64,000 nt of DNA from Myxococcus stipitatus (GCF_038561935.1 NZ_CP102770.1:2170001-2234000), one strand, 5' to 3'; positions 8,860-18,910 are shown, numbered from the stretch's first letter. Numbers and translations: made by a program. The notes: a model not told the origin generated them from the letters alone.

Positions 8860-9741
8860 TCACGCGTCGCCTCGGAAGCGCCGCGCGAAGTCGCTCCAGG
8901 CGTCGCGCGCTTCATCCTGTGTCACGGCCTGGAACTCGACGGTGGCGCCGGGCCGTCGCGCGCCCAGGCGTCCCCAGTCCGCGCGGATGACGGTGGCGAT
9001 GAGGGGATAGCCGCCGGTGGTGGGGTGGTCCGGCCCGAGGACGATGGGCTCGCCCGAGAGCGTCACCTGGATGGCGCCTCGCACCATGGGGCGGGACGTG
9101 CTCGCGCCTTCGTCACCATGCGCGAGCGCGGGGCCTTGGAGCCGCATGCCCACGCGGTCGCTCGTGTTCGACACCGTGAAGGTGCTCCCCAGCAGCGAAG
9201 CCGCCATCAGCGGGTCGAAGTCCTCCGTGTCCGGGCCCATCGTCAGCCGGATGGGGCGCTCGTCCTCCCAGGGGAATGACAGCGCCACCAACTCGGGGCT
9301 CGCGCGAGGGACTCCGACGGGAAGCGAATCTCCCGTCTTCAGCAGCCGGCCTTCATGTCCCCCCAGCCGTGCGACCAGGAGCGTGCCTTGACCGCCGAGG
9401 ACCTGGGGCACCTCCAGTCCTCCGTCCACCGCGAGGTAGGTGACGCTGGAGCGCTCGGGCGCGGGCACCCGGAAGCGCTCGCCTTCGGGCAGCAGGAGCG
9501 AGGGGTGCCCATCCACCGAGAGGCGCAGGGCCCTTCCTCGCGCACACACCTCCACGGGCCCCAGGCACTCCAGCGCCGCCGCGCTCCAGGTGTTCCCCAC
9601 CGCGCGATTGGCCAGCGCGAGCAGCTCCGGCACCAGCGCTCCGCCGGGCGGAACGCCGTGATGCATCTGCCCCGGCCTTCCGCCGTCCTGCACCATGACG
9701 GGCCCCGCCATGCCCGTGATATCCAGCCAGCCCGCCATCAT
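8860..9741 (-). CDS. pxpC: 5-oxoprolinase subunit C (biotin-dependent carboxyltransferase family)
   Basis: 293 aa of the KipA/allophanate hydrolase subunit 2 family, with the typical opening GPVMVQDGGRPGQMHHGVPPGG and the late motif DHPTTGGYPLIATV. With PxpA and PxpB it hydrolyses 5-oxoproline (pyroglutamate), a spontaneous damage product of glutamine and glutamate, to glutamate in an ATP-dependent reaction. The ATG at 9741 overlaps the upstream stop in an ATGA arrangement, showing translational coupling to the pxpA-pxpB fusion. The family is sometimes annotated as urea amidolyase, but the neighbouring PxpA domain favours oxoprolinase. Confidence 0.92.
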   Translation of the reverse strand: MMAGWLDITGMAGPVMVQDGGRPGQMHHGVPPGGALVPELLALANRAVGNTWSAAALECLGPVEVCARGRALRLSVDGHPSLLLPEGERFRVPAPERSSVTYLAVDGGLEVPQVLGGQGTLLVARLGGHEGRLLKTGDSLPVGVPRASPELVALSFPWEDERPIRLTMGPDTEDFDPLMAASLLGSTFTVSNTSDRVGMRLQGPALAHGDEGASTSRPMVRGAIQVTLSGEPIVLGPDHPTTGGYPLIATVIRADWGRLGARRPGATVEFQAVTQDEARDAWSDFARRFRGDA

Positions 9742-11024
9742 CCCACCCGTTCGAAGCGCACCCGGTCACCGAGCTGCAACACCGCACCTCGGTCCGGATG
9801 GAAGGCCGTGAAGTCCATGGCCGTGCCAATCAAGCTCCATCCGCCCGGAGAGGCGAAGGGATACACCCCCGTGCGTGCCCCCGCGATGCCCACCGCGAGC
9901 GCGGGCACCCGCATGCGCGGCGTCGGGAGCCGAGGCACGACGATGCGCGGGTCCAGCTCCCCCAGGTACGCGAAGCCCGGGAGGAAGCCCACGCACCGGA
10001 CGGTGTACTCGCGCGCCGCATGGAGCTGGGCCACGTCGTCCACGGACAGCCCCGCGCGCGCGGCGACCTTCTCCAGGTCGGGGCCGTCGTAGCGGATGCG
10101 CAACGTGACGAGCGTCCGCACCGCCGGGGCCATGGGCGCATTCAGCAGCCGCGCCAGGGCCAGACGAGGCTCTTCCGGAGGCGCGCTCGGGTCGAAGTAC
10201 ACGCAGGCGTGCTGCTCCGTGACGACGGCATCGACGACACCGGGCAGGGCCTTCAGCACCTCGCGCGCGGCGCGTCGCTCCACGGTGTCGGGCAGCGAGA
10301 AGCGCAGCGCGCCATCGCCCAGGGCTTGGATGGGGAGGGCCAGCGCATCGAGTGTGGAGCGCACCTCGCGCGCCAGCTCCACCGCGCCGGGCGTGTCGCC
10401 ATGCACGCAGAGGGTGTCGATGTCTCCCTGGGTCGCGAGGCGCACGGCATTCTCACGCACCCGCGCGGCGTCGGTGAGGACGGCGCCAGGTTGGCCGCGA
10501 GGAATCAGCGAGCCATCGGAGCGGGTGCCTCGGTCCGCGAAGGCTTCGCGTGCATGAGGAAGGCCCGCGTCGATGGCGGCATCTCGGAGCGCGCCCGTGG
10601 GTGGCGCGATGAGGGTGATGCCCGAGCCCAGTGCCTCGACGACTCCCGCGACCAACGCTCGCGCCAGCGCGGGTGAGGCATTGGCCGCGTGGTACAGCGC
10701 GCCGTGCGGCTTGACGAAGACGACGGGCACGCGCTGCTCACGGGCGAGCCGCGCGAGGCGCGCGCACTGGCTCGCCACCTGACCTCGCAGGAGGTCGGGC
10801 GCCACGTCGAGGGCTCGCCGCCCGAAGCCCTCCCGGTCCTCGTAGGACGGGTGCGCGCAGGCACGGGTGCCGTGGCGCGCGCAGAGCTCCAGGGCGCGAC
10901 GCATGGACGCATCGTCACCGGCGTGAGCGCCACAGGCGATGTTGGCCACCTGGGCGAACGCGTAGAGCCGTTCGTCCTCGTCGGGCAGCTCACCCAGGTC
11001 GATGTTGAGGAGGCACTCCGTCAT
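9738..11024 (-). CDS. pxpAB: 5-oxoprolinase subunits A and B fused in one chain
   Basis: 428 aa. Residues 1-229 are PxpA (LamB/YcsF family): NIDLGE, ANIACGAHAGD and VKPHGALYH are all present. Residues about 232-428 are PxpB (KipI/allophanate hydrolase subunit 1), with YTVRCVGFLPGFAYLGELD and FASPGGWSLIG. The two are normally separate genes, commonly ordered pxpB-pxpC-pxpA. Both halves are slightly shorter than typical free subunits (about 245 and 220 aa), and no frameshift is visible at the junction, so this looks like a true fusion. pxpC is translationally coupled downstream. The ATG at 11024 has only a weak ribosome site. Confidence 0.93.
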   Translation of the reverse strand: MTECLLNIDLGELPDEDERLYAFAQVANIACGAHAGDDASMRRALELCARHGTRACAHPSYEDREGFGRRALDVAPDLLRGQVASQCARLARLAREQRVPVVFVKPHGALYHAANASPALARALVAGVVEALGSGITLIAPPTGALRDAAIDAGLPHAREAFADRGTRSDGSLIPRGQPGAVLTDAARVRENAVRLATQGDIDTLCVHGDTPGAVELAREVRSTLDALALPIQALGDGALRFSLPDTVERRAAREVLKALPGVVDAVVTEQHACVYFDPSAPPEEPRLALARLLNAPMAPAVRTLVTLRIRYDGPDLEKVAARAGLSVDDVAQLHAAREYTVRCVGFLPGFAYLGELDPRIVVPRLPTPRMRVPALAVGIAGARTGVYPFASPGGWSLIGTAMDFTAFHPDRGAVLQLGDRVRFERVG

Positions 11025-11061
11025 GCATCCACGCTATGCGAGCCGCGCCTCGGAAGCAGCC

Positions 11062-11090
11062 CTCTCCTGACCCTCGAGGGGGCGGGAGAG
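11062..11090. repeat. Nested inverted repeat upstream of the pxp operon
   Basis: CTCTCC (11062-11067) pairs with GGAGAG (11085-11090) around the self-complementary CCCTCGAGGG (11071-11080). It lies 38-66 bp upstream of the pxpAB start, so on the minus strand it may fall in the 5' leader. Its role is unknown. Confidence 0.5.
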
Positions 11091-11114
11091 TGGGGGCTCG
11101 GGAAGTGACACGCG

Positions 11115-11150
11115 CCACCCCGGGGCAGGGGCCGGTTCGCACCGGGGTGG
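11115..11150. repeat. 9-bp perfect inverted repeat with 18-nt loop
   Basis: CCACCCCGG (11115-11123) and CCGGGGTGG (11142-11150) are exact complements, and GCG triplets beyond both arms extend the symmetry with an interruption. It has no T-run on either strand, so it is more likely a leader structure or operator than an intrinsic terminator. Confidence 0.5.
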
Positions 11151-11229
11151 CACGCGCCTCGGTGGTGTCGCGAGACATCCCGAGGAACTTCCACCCAGAT
11201 ACGAGGGGGGCTGGTTTCTCGGGTCATTT

Positions 11230-11247
11230 CGCTCGAATTTCCGAGCG
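11230..11247. repeat. Short palindromic dyad CGCTCG-N6-CGAGCG
   Basis: An exact 6-bp dyad around AATTTC. On the minus strand it is 140 bp after the cytochrome gene's stop and 205 bp before the pxpAB start. It may be an operator; there is nothing further to support a function. Confidence 0.35.
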
Positions 11248-11389
11248 GAGGTTTCCTCTCCGTCCCAGTAGAGGCCGGAGCCCGGATTGCGGAGACGTCC
11301 TCGCTTGCGTGGGGGCGCCCCTCGTGGGTCGGGGCGCTGGCCGAGGGCCGAGGCGCGCACGGACAGTGTCGAGGTGGTCGCCCCTGGAT

Positions 11390-12775
11390 TCAGTGCGTGG
11401 TGGAGGCCACCGTGGCGGGGCCGCCGGATTTCACCCACTGGGCCAGGGCCCTCGCGGTGGCGACGTCGAGCAGCTCCTCGTAGGTGGGCATCGGCGTGCC
11501 GGGCAGGAACCGCGCCGGGGTCCGAATCCACTGCACCAGCTCCTCTTCGGTGCGCCCCGCCGCGCGAGCCATCTGCGCATGGTAGCGGGCCCCCGGGGCA
11601 TGGCAGGCCGCGCACCCGAACTGGGTGAAGAGCTTCGAGGCATCCACGGGCGCGGGCGAGGGAAGGGGCGGGCGCGAATCGGAAGGCGCGGGCGCGGAGG
11701 CGTGGGGGTTGGAGCCCGTTTCGCTGGCCGAGGCGGGCTCACTCGATGAGGCCTTGGCGGGCGCCGCGACGACGCCGGGCGTGGGCGCGGGGGCGTCCGG
11801 GGTGGCGCCGCCCTTGGCCGCGGTCACCCACGCCGGCCGCTGGAACGTGGCGGTGAGGCGGGGCCGTGCGCCCTCGACCGCGTTCTTCCGGGGCGGCATC
11901 GAGCGCAGATAGTCATAGAGCGCTCGGGCCTCATCGCTGTCCATGCCGCGAAAGCGAGGCATGGGCATCCGCACCGCGGACCCATCCGGAGCGATGCCAT
12001 CGCGCACCGCACGCGTGAAGTCCTCCAGCGTCCAGTGCGCGAGCCCCGTCCCGTGGAACGTGATGTTGCTGGAGAGGACCTCGTTCCCTTCCGAGTCCTT
12101 GAACGCCATGCCTCCGGAGAAGACCTCGTCGCCCGACGTCTTGTCCGGACTGAAGCCCGGCGTGTGACACGACGCACAGTCATAGACGTCGTGGGCCATG
12201 TACCGGCCGTACTCCAGCGTGGGCCCCTTGGGGGGCACGGGGATGCCGATGGGCGGCCGCTGCACCGGCTCGTTCCCCGTGATGAAGCGGAAGCCCAGTC
12301 CCCCGATGAAGCTGAACTCGGAGCGAGGCGCGGGCTTCGCCTCCGGCGTGAAGAGCGGATGGTTCGACCGCATGAAGCCCAGCACCGCCGCCAGGTCCTT
12401 GTCGCCCATGCCGTAGCTGGGCATCACCATCAGCCGTCCATCCCGGCTCACCGCGTAGCGGATGGCGCGCGCCAGCTCCTCGTCCGACACGGCGCCGATG
12501 CCCGCCGTGGGATGCGAGGTCAGGTTGGATGCGTGGAAGCGCCCCATGTACGACGGCAGCTCATGCAGCGGCGCGCCTGACGCCGTCTCCACATCCCCGC
12601 CGCGATGACACGCCTCACAGCTCGCGTGGAAGATGGCGGCGCCCCGCTCGAGGGCCGCGGGAGAGCTGTCCGCTCGAATGGCCGGGTACGGCGCCTGGAC
12701 GGTGCTCGCGCACCCCGTCAGCAAGGCGCACAGCAACAGGGTGCTCCCAAGGGGACCGCGAATCTCGCATCGCAT
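11390..12775 (-). CDS. Triheme c-type cytochrome lipoprotein
   Basis: 461 aa from the ATG at 12775. A short signal peptide ends in the lipobox LLTG-C22, so the mature protein is a lipid-anchored periplasmic or outer-membrane protein. Three heme-binding motifs are seen: CEACH near residue 60, CASCH in the middle and CAACH near the C-terminus, giving three monoheme domains. Between the second and third lies a Pro/Ala/Ser/Thr-rich linker of about 70 residues. It is an electron carrier for a respiratory or alcohol/aldehyde dehydrogenase-type chain; no partner oxidase gene is adjacent. A longer upstream reading frame exists but has no cytochrome similarity. Confidence 0.92.
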   Translation of the reverse strand: MRCEIRGPLGSTLLLCALLTGCASTVQAPYPAIRADSSPAALERGAAIFHASCEACHRGGDVETASGAPLHELPSYMGRFHASNLTSHPTAGIGAVSDEELARAIRYAVSRDGRLMVMPSYGMGDKDLAAVLGFMRSNHPLFTPEAKPAPRSEFSFIGGLGFRFITGNEPVQRPPIGIPVPPKGPTLEYGRYMAHDVYDCASCHTPGFSPDKTSGDEVFSGGMAFKDSEGNEVLSSNITFHGTGLAHWTLEDFTRAVRDGIAPDGSAVRMPMPRFRGMDSDEARALYDYLRSMPPRKNAVEGARPRLTATFQRPAWVTAAKGGATPDAPAPTPGVVAAPAKASSSEPASASETGSNPHASAPAPSDSRPPLPSPAPVDASKLFTQFGCAACHAPGARYHAQMARAAGRTEEELVQWIRTPARFLPGTPMPTYEELLDVATARALAQWVKSGGPATVASTTH

Positions 12776-12844
12776 GTCGTGGAGGCATATCCCATCCACC
12801 CACTTCCCGGGGAGAGGGCTCCCGATGCGGGTAGACTCGAGGGC

Positions 12845-13981
12845 ATGACGCGTCCCCTCGAGTCCTACCGCGCGCTCTTCCCCGTGCTGCAAGAGCAGCT
12901 CTATCTCAACCACGCGGGGGTGGCCCCCACCAGCCTGCGTGCCGCCGAGGCGGTGCGTGGGTGGATGGACGACCTTCTCTACCATGGCATCAGCCACGAG
13001 CGAGGCTGGGAGGCCCACTGCGAACGCGTCCGCGCCCTGGCGGCCCGTACCCTCCATGCCGAGCCCGGTGAGATGGCCTTCGTGCGCAACACCAGCCACG
13101 GCCTGGGCCTGGTCGCGGAAGGCTTGGATTGGAAGCCCGGCGACGAGGTGGCCGTGGCCTCCTCCCTGGAGTACCCCTCCAATGTCTATCCCTGGCTGCA
13201 TCTGAAGGACCGGGGCGTCGTGGTGCGCGAAATCCAGACACCCTCCGGCGGCGTCACCCCGGAGGCTGTCGCCGAGGCCCTCACCCCGCGCACGCGGTTG
13301 GTGGCGGTGTCCTCCGTGCAGTTCGCCACCGGCTACCGCACGGACCTGGAGGCCGTGGGGGCGCTGTGCGAGCGCGCGGGGGTGCTCTTCTGCGTGGACG
13401 GCATCCAGAGCGTGGGCTGCGTCCCCGTGGACGTGAAGAAGTGCCGCATCCACTTCCTCAGCGCGGACAGCCACAAGTGGATGCTGGGCATCTCCGGCAT
13501 CGGCGTGTTGTACGTGGCCAAGGAAGTCCTTCCCCGCCTGCGCCCGGTGCTGGTGGGCTGGCGCAGCACCACGGATGCGTGGAACTTCAACCGCACCCAC
13601 TTCGAGCTGCGCTCCGACGCGGGCAAGTTCGAGGAAGGCAGCGCCGCGTACCCCGGCCTCTACGCCCTGGGCGCCGCGCTGGAGCTGCTCCAGGAGGTGG
13701 GCGTGGAGAACATCGAGGCGCGCATCCGCGAGCTGCTCGCGCGCCTGGAGAAGGGGCTGCTCGAGCTGGGCTGCGAGGTAGGGCCCGCGCCGGAGCATCG
13801 CGCGGGCATCCTCACCTTCCTGCCCCCGGGGGTGCAGGCGCGGGCGCTCGGCGCCTACCTGTCCGAGCACCACGTCGCCCACTCCGTCCGCCGAGGGCGC
13901 ATCCGCCTGTCGCCCCACTTCTACAACCTGCCGTCGGAGATGGACCGGCTGGTGGAGCTGGTTCGCGACTACCGCGCCTGA
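12845..13981 (+). CDS. Class V aminotransferase (cysteine desulfurase/selenocysteine lyase-like)
   Basis: 378 aa, a fold type I PLP enzyme. The internal aldimine lysine is K211 in SADSHKWMLG and the cofactor-pairing aspartate is D185 in FCVDGIQSVG. The N-terminus (YLNHAGVAP) and SxSF-like active site resemble isopenicillin-N epimerase and SufS/CsdA relatives. It ends 6 bp before the convergent cysK stop, so it is next to, but not in an operon with, cysteine biosynthesis genes. Substrate cannot be decided; cysteine sulfur mobilisation is one option. The ATG at 12845 fits the family start. Confidence 0.88.
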   Translation: MTRPLESYRALFPVLQEQLYLNHAGVAPTSLRAAEAVRGWMDDLLYHGISHERGWEAHCERVRALAARTLHAEPGEMAFVRNTSHGLGLVAEGLDWKPGDEVAVASSLEYPSNVYPWLHLKDRGVVVREIQTPSGGVTPEAVAEALTPRTRLVAVSSVQFATGYRTDLEAVGALCERAGVLFCVDGIQSVGCVPVDVKKCRIHFLSADSHKWMLGISGIGVLYVAKEVLPRLRPVLVGWRSTTDAWNFNRTHFELRSDAGKFEEGSAAYPGLYALGAALELLQEVGVENIEARIRELLARLEKGLLELGCEVGPAPEHRAGILTFLPPGVQARALGAYLSEHHVAHSVRRGRIRLSPHFYNLPSEMDRLVELVRDYRA

Positions 13982-13987
13982 CGCCGC

Positions 13988-14911
<924 letters not shown>

Positions 14912-14957
14912 GTCGGGCCTCGTCTAGGGGCTGCGCGGGTAAGGGTGTGGCGGGAGC

Positions 14958-15803
14958 TCAGATATGGAATTCGATGGAGTCCAGGGCGCCGTCGGCCCCC
15001 CGGGGGCGAATCTCGCTGCGTCGGGTGACGACGGAGTTGGGCGGGATGCTCTGGGTGAGCCAGGCGTTGCCGGCGACGATGCTGCCGCGTCCCACCACCG
15101 TCGCGCCACCCAGGATGGTGGCATTGGCATACACCACGACGTCGTCCTCGATGGTGGGGTGGCGCTTCTTGTCGGCCAGGCCCTTCTCCACCATGAGGGC
15201 GCCCAGGGTGACACCCTGGTAGAGCTTCACGTTGTCGCCAATCAGGGTCGTCTCCCCGACGACGACACCCGTGCCGTGGTCAATCACGAACCGGCGGCCG
15301 ATGGTGGCGCCCGGGTGGATGTCCACGCCGGTGCGCTGGTGGGCGTATTCGGAGAGCAGCCGTGGCAGCAGCGGGAAGTCGAGCTCGTGGAGGCCGTGGG
15401 CCACGCGGAAGATGGCGATGGCCAGGAAGCCTGGGTACGTGAGGATGACCTCGTCGACGGAGCGGGCGGCGGGGTCTGCGTCGTAGATGGCCTGGGAGTC
15501 CTGGCGCAGCCACTCGTAGATGTCCGGCAGCCGCTCCATGAACCGGGCGGGGATGTTGGCGTCGATGCCGGGGTAGAGGGAGAGCAGTGACTCGCGCAGC
15601 CGGTGGAGGCTGGCCTCCACGGTGGTGACGTCCCGGCGGACGGCGGCGGCGGTACACTCCAGGCGCTCGGCGAAGTGGGGGAACAGCAGCCCGAGCACCT
15701 GTCCTACGAACTCGGGGGCCGCCCGGCGCACGTCCGGGGGGAAGCAGTGGCGCTGGCGAGCATCCAGCAGCGCCTTGACCAGCCTGGCGTTGGGGTCATC
15801 CAT
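14958..15803 (-). CDS. cysE: Serine O-acetyltransferase
   Basis: 281 aa. The N-terminal helical domain (about 1-140) is followed by a left-handed beta-helix hexapeptide region with the SAT hallmark GVDIHPGATIGRRFVIDHGTGVVVGE. It makes O-acetylserine from serine and acetyl-CoA, feeding cysK directly downstream. GGAGGGG upstream of the ATG at 15803 supports that start; an in-frame ATG at 15815 has no ribosome site. The C-terminal tail ends in DSIEFHI; a C-terminal Ile is the feature used by CysE to dock into the CysK active site, so a cysteine synthase complex is plausible (inference). Confidence 0.95.
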   Translation of the reverse strand: MDDPNARLVKALLDARQRHCFPPDVRRAAPEFVGQVLGLLFPHFAERLECTAAAVRRDVTTVEASLHRLRESLLSLYPGIDANIPARFMERLPDIYEWLRQDSQAIYDADPAARSVDEVILTYPGFLAIAIFRVAHGLHELDFPLLPRLLSEYAHQRTGVDIHPGATIGRRFVIDHGTGVVVGETTLIGDNVKLYQGVTLGALMVEKGLADKKRHPTIEDDVVVYANATILGGATVVGRGSIVAGNAWLTQSIPPNSVVTRRSEIRPRGADGALDSIEFHI

Positions 15804-15999
15804 GAGCCCCTCCATTTAATGCGGTGCAGGGTGTGACCGCACCACCGAATCCCCCACTTGAGGCCAGGATGCCCGGCCAGTGTGGGACAAGTGGACAGGA
15901 GGGGGCTGGAATCCCGCTTGCCTTGGGGGGCGGGGCGTGGGTGAACCAGGGGGCGTTCGCTGCGGTGAGGCTTGCCGGGTGTCTTGGGGCGGCGGGACG

Positions 16000-17652
16000 A
16001 TGGCGGGCATGAGCCAGACGCCCTCGTATGTGCATGGTCTCAGCGCGACTCCCTTGCTGGGAGAGACGCTCGGGCAGAACCTGCGGCGGACCGTGGAGCG
16101 CCACGGTGAGCGGGAGGCCCTGATTGTGGTTTCCCAGGGGTACCGCGCGACATACCGCGAGTTCTGGGACCTCACGACGCAGGTGGCCAAGGGACTGCTG
16201 GCCATGGGCGTGGAGAAGGGGGACCGCGTGGGCATCTGGTCTCCCAATCGCTTCGAATGGGTGGTGACCCAGTACGCCGCCGCGCGGGTGGGCGCGATTC
16301 TCGTCAATCTCAACCCCGCCTATCGCACGGCGGAGCTGGAGTACTCCCTCAACCAGTCAGGCACCAGCGTGCTGCTGCTGGCGAGAGGGTTTCGACAGAC
16401 GGACTACCGGGCCATGTTGGAGGAGGTCCGCCCCCGCTGTCCCTCGCTGCGAGTGGCGCTGGTGCTGGATGACGACTGGCAGCTCCTGCTCTCCAATGCC
16501 AGGCACGTGAGCGAGCACACGCTGGAGGCCCGCGAGTCGTCGCTCCAGTTCGATGACCCCATCAACATCCAATACACGTCCGGGACGACGGGCTCGCCCA
16601 AGGGCGCCACGCTGTCGCACCACAACGTGCTGAACAACGGGTACTTCATTGGCGAGGCGCTGAAGTACGGCCCCGAGGACCGCGTCTGTGTTCCGGTGCC
16701 CTTCTATCATTGCTTCGGCATGGTGATTGGGAACCTGGCGTGCACCTCGCATGGCTCCACCCTGGTGATTCCCGGCGAGGCGTTCGATGCGCTGGCGGTG
16801 CTCGAGGCGGTGCAGGCCGAGCGCTGCACGTCCCTGTATGGCGTTCCCACCATGTTCATCGCGGAGCTGGAGCACCCGCGCTTCGGGGAGTTCAACCTGT
16901 CGACGCTGCGCACGGGCGTCATGGCGGGCTCGCCGTGTCCTGTGGAGGTGATGAAGCAGGTGCAGTCGCGGATGCACATGCGCGAGGTGACCATCTGCTA
17001 CGGGATGACGGAGACGTCACCGGTGTCCACGCAGAGCGCGCTGGATGACCCGCTGGACAAGCGAGTGTCCACGGTGGGGCGGGTGCATCCCCATCTGGAG
17101 GTGAAGGTCGTGGAGCCGGAGACGGGGGCGGTGGTGCCTCGGGGCTCGGCGGGAGAGATGTGCACGCGGGGGTACAGCGTGATGCTCGGGTACTGGGCGA
17201 ACCCGGAGGCCACGGCCAAGGCGGTGGACGCGGCGGGGTGGATGCACACCGGGGACCTGGCGACGATGGACGCGGATGGCTACGTGCGCATCGTCGGCCG
17301 CATCAAGGACCTCATCATCCGGGGCGGGGAGAACATCTCGCCGCGCGAGGTGGAGGAGTTCCTGCACACGCATCCGGGCGTCAGCGAGGCGCAGGTCATC
17401 GGCGTGCCGAGCGCGAAGTATGGCGAGGAGGTGATGGCCTGGGTGAAGCCGAAGCCGGGCGTGACGCTCACGCCCGAGGAGCTCACCCGGCACTGCACGG
17501 GACGCATCGCCACGTTCAAGATTCCGCGCTACTGGAAGCTGGTGGATGCGTTCCCGATGACGGTGACAGGGAAGGTGCAGAAGTTCCGGATGCGGGAGGT
17601 CTCCGTGGCCGAGCTGGGCCTGGAGTCCGCCGCGTCCATCAAGACCGCTTGA
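16000..17652 (+). CDS. AMP-forming acyl-CoA synthetase (FadD/AcsF-like)
   Basis: 550 aa of the ANL superfamily. The P-loop is [16 protein letters not shown], the adenine-binding motif is [11 protein letters not shown], the hinge region reads [21 protein letters not shown], and the catalytic lysine lies in VTGKVQKF near the C-terminus. It activates a carboxylic acid to an acyl-AMP and then to acyl-CoA; medium- to long-chain fatty acid is the best guess from the family. ATGs at 16000 and 16009 are both possible starts. The 3' end overlaps the convergent TfoX-like gene by 14 bp, and it appears monocistronic. Confidence 0.92.
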   Translation: MAGMSQTPSYVHGLSATPLLGETLGQNLRRTVERHGEREALIVVSQGYRATYREFWDLTTQVAKGLLAMGVEKGDRVGIWSPNRFEWVVTQYAAARVGAILVNLNPAYRTAELEYSLNQSGTSVLLLARGFRQTDYRAMLEEVRPRCPSLRVALVLDDDWQLLLSNARHVSEHTLEARESSLQFDDPINIQYTSGTTGSPKGATLSHHNVLNNGYFIGEALKYGPEDRVCVPVPFYHCFGMVIGNLACTSHGSTLVIPGEAFDALAVLEAVQAERCTSLYGVPTMFIAELEHPRFGEFNLSTLRTGVMAGSPCPVEVMKQVQSRMHMREVTICYGMTETSPVSTQSALDDPLDKRVSTVGRVHPHLEVKVVEPETGAVVPRGSAGEMCTRGYSVMLGYWANPEATAKAVDAAGWMHTGDLATMDADGYVRIVGRIKDLIIRGGENISPREVEEFLHTHPGVSEAQVIGVPSAKYGEEVMAWVKPKPGVTLTPEELTRHCTGRIATFKIPRYWKLVDAFPMTVTGKVQKFRMREVSVAELGLESAASIKTA

Positions 17653-18091
17653 GGCGAGCCGTCTTCTTCCGGGCGGGAGCCTTCTTCGCGGCCGGGGCCT
17701 TCTTCTTCGCGGCCGGGGCTTTCCTGGCGGCCGGAGCCTTCTTCTTCGCGGGGGCCTTCTTCAGCGCGGCCCTGCGGGACGCATCAACGGCGCGGCGGGC
17801 CCAGGGGAGCATCTCGTAGGCGTCGTCGCTCGCGTCGGCGGGGGGCGTCCAGTAGGCCATCTCCACGTGCCGTCCCTTGCCTTCGTAGACGAAGGGCTTG
17901 CAGCCCGCGGCCTGGAACTCGGGCTTCGTGATGTCGTCGACCTTCAGGAAGAGCTGCCCCTGGGAGATGATGGCGAACATCTTCCCCTCGAAATAGAAGC
18001 CCCAGCCGCCGAACATCCGTCGACCCTGGATGGGGCCGACCTTCTCGAGCAGCTCCATCACGTACTCCGCATAACTGTCCGTCCCTGCCAC
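17639..18091 (-). CDS. TfoX N-terminal-domain protein with Lys/Ala-rich histone-H1-like tail
   Basis: 150 aa from a GTG at 18091, chosen because AGGAG lies 7 nt upstream; a TTG at 18115 is the alternative. Residues about 5-100 match the TfoX N-terminal domain ([24 protein letters not shown] and a later YWTPPADA). The last 45 residues are almost only Lys, Ala, Pro and Arg in KKAPA-type repeats, like histone H1 and bacterial H1-like tails, so DNA binding is likely. The C-terminal TfoX domain is missing. Classical TfoX/Sxy regulates competence, but most single-domain relatives are uncharacterised. Confidence 0.85.
   Translation of the reverse strand: MAGTDSYAEYVMELLEKVGPIQGRRMFGGWGFYFEGKMFAIISQGQLFLKVDDITKPEFQAAGCKPFVYEGKGRHVEMAYWTPPADASDDAYEMLPWARRAVDASRRAALKKAPAKKKAPAARKAPAAKKKAPAAKKAPARKKTARLKRS
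17677..17765. repeat. Degenerate direct repeats encoding the KKAPA tail
   Basis: The unit CTTCTTCGCGGCCGGGGC recurs imperfectly four or five times, in phase with the codons of the Lys/Ala/Pro tail of the TfoX-like protein. Such repeats are prone to length change by slippage, so tail length may vary between strains. Confidence 0.7.
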
Positions 18092-18121
18092 CGAGCTTCT
18101 CCTTGCTGTCGCCAACGCAGG

Positions 18122-18910
18122 TCAGCGGAATGTCGCCACCACCGGATTGTGGTCGGACATATCACCCACGTCGATAACGTCCGCGGAGATGAGCCGCTCG
18201 GCCATGCGCGGCGAGGCGAAGACGTAGTCCGTGCGGTAGTCGATGGTGACGCCGCCCCGGTTGCGCCGCGCCGTCACCCACCGCGAAGGCGACCCGCGCA
18301 TCTGCAGCGTATCCACCCAGCCATAGTCCTCGACGTCGTCGATGACGTCGAAGCGAGGCGGGTGGTCGAACTTGTCCGTTCCCGCGCGGCGCAGGCGGTC
18401 CGCCAGGTCCACCGGGTACGGGTCCCTCCGGGAGAGCGAGTTGAGGTCTCCAGCCAGCAGGTACTGGCCCTCGCGGAACCTCGCCGCGTCCAGGATGGCG
18501 CGCAGGTAGCGCGCCTCCACATAGCGGAGCTTCTCGTGGTGCGCGTCGAAGTGGGTGCCGAAGAGCGTCACCGGTCCGCCGGCCTCCAGCTCGCACTCGA
18601 CGATGCTGTGGCCCAGGAAGTGGCGGTCGTTGTGGACACGCAGCGAGCGAATCGGAGGACGGCTCACCACGGCCACGTGGTAGCAGCGGCCGCTGGGCCG
18701 CGAGCGGGATTGCCCCAGCACCAGGTGCGCTTCGTCCTGGGGAACGTCCAGCGCCTCCGCGACCCGGCGCAGCCGGCCACCGTCGTCCCAGCCGAGGCAC
18801 TCCTGCAACACGATGACATCCGGAGGCGTGCGAGCCAGGAAGGCGATGATGTCGTCGAACCGCTCCTCGCCACCCTGCAACACGTTGAACGTCATCACCT
18901 TCAGCGGCAT
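18122..18910 (-). CDS. Endonuclease/exonuclease/phosphatase family protein
   Basis: 262 aa, cytoplasmic (no signal peptide). It begins LKVMTFNVLQGG and has the family's metal and catalytic motifs: VIVLQECLG, GTHFDAHHEK, LLAGDLNSL and a terminal SDHNPVVATF. The fold cleaves phosphodiesters or phosphomonoesters with Mg2+; substrates range from DNA to phospholipid headgroups and cannot be named here. The ATG at 18910 is preferred to a TTG at 18913. It reads in the same direction as the TfoX-like gene 30 bp downstream, so they may be co-transcribed. Confidence 0.9.
   Translation of the reverse strand: MPLKVMTFNVLQGGEERFDDIIAFLARTPPDVIVLQECLGWDDGGRLRRVAEALDVPQDEAHLVLGQSRSRPSGRCYHVAVVSRPPIRSLRVHNDRHFLGHSIVECELEAGGPVTLFGTHFDAHHEKLRYVEARYLRAILDAARFREGQYLLAGDLNSLSRRDPYPVDLADRLRRAGTDKFDHPPRFDVIDDVEDYGWVDTLQMRGSPSRWVTARRNRGGVTIDYRTDYVFASPRMAERLISADVIDVGDMSDHNPVVATFR

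Larger units (their letters stand above)
11025..11389. other. 365-bp gene-free stretch rich in inverted repeats
   Basis: No reading frame here has family similarity or a ribosome site. It must contain the promoter and leader of the pxp operon (minus strand) and the 3' flank of the cytochrome gene (minus strand, ending at 11390). It holds three clear dyads, listed separately. Confidence 0.6.

Noticed and set aside
11142..11165. TGGCACGC sequence resembling a -24 element upstream of the pxp operon
   Set aside because: No GC at the -12 distance on that strand and wrong orientation for pxpAB.
11034..11615. 193-aa minus-strand frame over the pxp-cytochrome gap
   Set aside because: It runs through hairpins and into the cytochrome gene in another frame; low-complexity Gly/Pro/Arg composition.
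12776..13918. Upstream in-frame extension of the cytochrome reading frame
   Set aside because: It lies antisense to the class V aminotransferase and would bury the lipoprotein signal peptide that begins at 12775.
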